Assembly: GCA_963667005.1 (NCBI GenBank)
Contig: OY762937.1
Span: forward strand, 1,116,001-1,180,000
DNA length: 64,000 nucleotides
Reading direction: 5' to 3'
From: G963662605 sp963667005
GTDB lineage: Bacteria; Bacteroidota; Ignavibacteria; Ignavibacteriales; Ignavibacteriaceae
A model generated the notes under the pieces. That model did not search any database. It was not told where the DNA came from and saw nothing but the letters and a program-made list of their open reading frames with translations. Positions 61,232-64,000 of the stretch are shown here, piece by piece (the stretch's first letter is position 1; every line of letters begins with the position of its first letter). Position numbers and translations under genes: made by a program.

Positions 61232-61606
61232 AAAGAACCCTCTTTTAAAAGCAGATAGTAAAAGTGTATGAAAACAGACTATGAATAGTATACACGTTGT
61301 GTAATTTAAGAAAAGATAGCGAGAATAGCAGGGCGATTAATTGCCGCAATTGCGGAATTTCGAGCTTTTATATTGTCATTCCGGATTATTTTAGAGTGTG
61401 CTGCAGAACTCTTCGTATTCAGTTTTCACCTTCTGAAGCAAAACCGAACTCATACCTCGCAAGCTCGGCAACCGCCCTCGCCGCCTAAATTAAAGCCAAA
61501 TTAGCATCCCCAGGCTCTCCCATCTCTTGCCAAGCTTGCCCGCCGTTGGCGTGGAGAGGGGACGGGGGTGAGTTCACTTTAATAATATTCTTATGCAACA
61601 GACACT
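61232..61606. other. Intergenic region with a degenerate family D unit
   Basis: At 61515-61575 CTCTCCCATCTCTTGCCAAG, a GC-rich TGCCCGCCGTTGGCGTGGAG and GAGGGGACGGGGGTGAG form a worn D-type unit interrupted by a GC-rich tract similar to 38582-38601. The first 250 bases hold the peptidase promoter and nothing else I can name. Confidence 0.45.
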
Positions 61607-64000
61607 TTAGCCCTGCATTACGTCGTTATCCCCACCGGATTCGAGCGGAACGTTTTCACCGATTCTGCAAATTTTAATAAAATCACAGTAGGCGCAGATT
61701 TTGGTTTCCCGGTCGGGGAGGGTAGACAGGTTAAACTTGCCGCCGGCAATGCTGTCGACATAACCCGGAATATTATCTTCCGCGATTTTCTTCATGAATT
61801 CAATGTTATTGCTGGCAATCGAAGCTTTTCCTTCCTCGCTGAGCTTGCCCCGTTGCTTCAGGCTTGATGCGATAATTTCATGAGTGCCGAATTCTTCATC
61901 GCTATATTTTAATGAGTATATTACCGGTGTGTCGGGCGCGTACGCTTTTCCTGAATGCTCTTGCAAAATGGATTCGCCGGCTATTACGTATACCGGCAGC
62001 TGCAACGCGAGCGCATTATCAATGTCTTTGGGCATGGAAGCGCTCATCCGCGTCTTATAATCATAGATTCTGAATTGATTTTTTTCTTCATCTATATCAA
62101 TGCGGTCTATTTTCCCACGGAGCTTAACGCCGCCTATCTCTATCGCGGCGTAAGTGTCCTCGCCGTCTTTCGCCGTACTAAATGTGCCAAAGGCCGTTTC
62201 AAACATCAGTGGACGGGTACTGATTTCCTCGCGCTCGTTCACTAAAAACTTGTACAAGATAGATTGTTTTTCGTCACCGTTGATGCCGGCAATCTTTTCT
62301 CTATCCCAGAAGGGTAAAAGTTTTCCGGCTTGTGTATTCTCAAGTTCATTGTTAGCAATTTCGAATAACAGGTTCTTTGCTTTGATGAACGTCTTATCGT
62401 CACACTTTTGAACAACGATTCCCTGACTGTTTATGCCGACATAAAATTTAAATAGAATTGCGTGGAGTAGTGAACCGATTTCCATACGGTCGGCTTCTTC
62501 CTGCGGTTCGTCTTCAACGGCAAGCTGCATAACCCGCTCGGAAAAATATTTGAACGGACACTTTGCATACGTTTCAAGCTGCGAAATGGAAAATTGCCTT
62601 TCACGCATCCCGGCAAGCCTGTCTTTAGCCTGATCTGATAAAGAAGCGTAATCTAAAATTCCGTTGAATTCTTCAAGTCCTCCCGAAATCCGGTTCGCAT
62701 CTATTGCAAAGAGTGCGGCAAAATCGCTTGGGGCTCCTTCTGTGTCATGAGAGAAATACTCATCCCAATGTTTGCCGAGAGCGGTCAGATATTCCGTCTT
62801 TGAGAACAGTGCGTTGCTGTATTGTGCAGTATCAATTTCGGTTATCGCGCATATCTTTTGCAGTGCAGTAAGAAAACTTGACTGCATCAAATCCTTTTTC
62901 CCGTCACTGACCGGGTAAGAGAAGTATAAGCATTTGTGGAAAACCGTCAGCATTTGATAAAATAAATACTGATTCTCCAATAAATGCTGTCTGTCACTTT
63001 TTGCATGTGAAGGCGGTGCGAAAACATCCGGCGTATACCGTGTCGGGAAGTTACCGTCGAACATTCCACCAATAAACAGATAATCAAATGATAAGCCGCG
63101 GATTTCATCGGGTGTTGTTATTAACACACCATAGCCTGGCTTTTCGTTAATATTATATCGTGTTACCAGCAGACTGTTTTTAATTTGTTTTAAATAGTGA
63201 CTGAACGCGAAACGGGCATCTGTTCCGAATTCCATTTCAGAAAGATCGCACAATTCTTTGACCATCGCGAGGAATCCGGTTATTGCCTTTACTGCATATT
63301 CTGCGTCTTCAACCGGGTATTTTAAAAGTTTCTCATGCATTTTAAAACCGACGATAAGCTTTTCAAGCTCTTCGTAAAACTTGCGCGGCGTCAGTTCACC
63401 CAGCAATGGCTGAAGCAGACGGTCAATAGCTTTTATTGCCTTTACGCAACGGCGGACTCTTTTAATGTCGCGCTCGGGTGGTGCTTCTCCGTCTTCTCCG
63501 GAATTATAGAGAAGCTCCTCGGCCTGCACCCAGCGTTCATAGCCTGAAATGATTCGTAATTGCGAGGCGGTGCCGATAAGGTCGTGCAGCGTGCAGTCGT
63601 TAAGCGGAATGATATCGGTATCAAATGCCGCGAACAAAGTTTTATAAAAATAGTCTTCCGCCCTCAGCTCAAGAAAATTCATAATAGAAATAACAGCCGG
63701 AGAAGTACTCAAATACGGACGGTCGGTAAGGTTGAACGGAATGCCGTATGATGAAAAAACGTTCCGGACTATCGGCGAATAAGGCTCAATTAAATTAAAC
63801 GCGACGCAAATAGAAGACGGCTTTATTGCCGGATTTTGTGTGAGTGTAAACTTGATCTCTTTGGCAATATTCTGGACTTCATTTCTTACATCGTTTCCTT
63901 TTATAAGAAAGAGTTGATCGGCAAATGAAGTTCTCGGAGTTTGAGCATTCTCAAGAAATAAGTTTGCCCGTATGTAATTCAGAAATTCATTGTTCACAAC
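61607..64000 (-). CDS. AddB-like PD-(D/E)XK exonuclease/helicase subunit (5' end outside window)
   Basis: C-terminal 796 residues or more; translation enters from beyond 64000, and the GTG at 63997 is internal. Inactivated UvrD-like helicase part (IRGLSFDYLFIGGMFDGNFP) is followed by a RecB/AddB nuclease domain: SISQLETYAKCPFKYFSERV, IGSLLHAILFKFY, KLRGKIDRIDIDEEKNQFRI and YDYKTRMSA. Four cysteines (CPFKYF and CAYCDFIKIC) would hold an iron-sulfur cluster, as in AddB. Acts in double-strand break processing; the AddA partner is probably upstream. Confidence 0.87.
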   Translation of the reverse strand, partial: VVNNEFLNYIRANLFLENAQTPRTSFADQLFLIKGNDVRNEVQNIAKEIKFTLTQNPAIKPSSICVAFNLIEPYSPIVRNVFSSYGIPFNLTDRPYLSTSPAVISIMNFLELRAEDYFYKTLFAAFDTDIIPLNDCTLHDLIGTASQLRIISGYERWVQAEELLYNSGEDGEAPPERDIKRVRRCVKAIKAIDRLLQPLLGELTPRKFYEELEKLIVGFKMHEKLLKYPVEDAEYAVKAITGFLAMVKELCDLSEMEFGTDARFAFSHYLKQIKNSLLVTRYNINEKPGYGVLITTPDEIRGLSFDYLFIGGMFDGNFPTRYTPDVFAPPSHAKSDRQHLLENQYLFYQMLTVFHKCLYFSYPVSDGKKDLMQSSFLTALQKICAITEIDTAQYSNALFSKTEYLTALGKHWDEYFSHDTEGAPSDFAALFAIDANRISGGLEEFNGILDYASLSDQAKDRLAGMRERQFSISQLETYAKCPFKYFSERVMQLAVEDEPQEEADRMEIGSLLHAILFKFYVGINSQGIVVQKCDDKTFIKAKNLLFEIANNELENTQAGKLLPFWDREKIAGINGDEKQSILYKFLVNEREEISTRPLMFETAFGTFSTAKDGEDTYAAIEIGGVKLRGKIDRIDIDEEKNQFRIYDYKTRMSASMPKDIDNALALQLPVYVIAGESILQEHSGKAYAPDTPVIYSLKYSDEEFGTHEIIASSLKQRGKLSEEGKASIASNNIEFMKKIAEDNIPGYVDSIAGGKFNLSTLPDRETKICAYCDFIKICRIGENVPLESGGDNDVMQG

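Overview
The window looks like a chromosomal segment of a Gram-negative member of the Bacteroidota/Ignavibacteria/Chlorobi side of the tree. The main evidence is a secreted M1 peptidase with a YPNPFNP-type C-terminal sorting domain (type IX secretion), a patatin/BamA-fused outer-membrane protein, three GT9 (heptosyltransferase-type) genes, a TonB-like C-terminal domain protein, and DivIVA next to purine nucleoside phosphorylase. Clear Shine-Dalgarno sequences (for example before galT, the DksA-like gene and the phage portal gene) fit Ignavibacteria or Chlorobi better than Bacteroidia. Placement is by inference only; there is no rRNA in the window.

Layout. 1-5.0 kb: yidC (5' truncated), patatin-BamA, GT2, nitrilase, all +. 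5.0-9.1 kb: convergent ispE with three one-base-overlapping GT9 genes (-). 9.1-13.8 kb: prmC, dtd, an alkaline-phosphatase-superfamily enzyme and comEC (+). 13.8-15.8 kb: repeats around a lipoprotein. 15.8-19.9 kb: a sugar MFS transporter and galT; a DUF4062 gene is inserted at the 3' end of galT and followed by a diverged second copy of that 3' end. 20.1-23.5 kb: mfd. 23.5-30.5 kb: a split, tail-less Mu-like phage remnant (amidase, holin/spanin-like genes, frameshifted capsid, protease on -; two small genes, terminase, portal on +). 30.7-35.9 kb: queC, a GxxExxY gene inside its own inverted-repeat element, ppk1, a small HEPGH membrane protein and a MORN/TonB protein. 36.2-38.4 kb: a defence locus (MqsR/RelE-like toxin, zinc/HTH/Panacea antitoxin, AbiGi-like). 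38.7-48.1 kb: a long + housekeeping run (YggS, DivIVA, PNP, ileS, DksA-like, two lspA, rluD, NUDIX). 48.4-50.4 kb: tRNA-Leu(UAG), tig and clpP (-). 50.8-51.9 kb: two orphan hypotheticals. 52.3-64 kb: AI-2E-family exporter, DUF4922, rpsT, a VapC/antitoxin pair, a TPR/OB protein, amn, the M1 peptidase and an AddB-like nuclease (3' part only).

The intergenic space carries at least six families of short dispersed repeats: A, GCAAAGAACGC type; B, AATAGAACGCGGATGACACGG type; C, 20-nt hairpins; D, about 120-bp elements with hairpin ends; E, TGTAGG-hairpins; F, CTTTGTAGAA type. The most interesting reading is that family B is a mobile element encoding a GxxExxY protein (31442-31995), and that the copies at 24110-24273 and 26987-27187 are internally deleted derivatives which keep the 3' end of a related gene. 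One derivative shares a 34-bp insertion with the gene-bearing copy at the same place. Other prominent observations are the DUF4062 insertion at galT, the Panacea toxin-antitoxin/AbiGi locus and the two-hairpin composite of family C.
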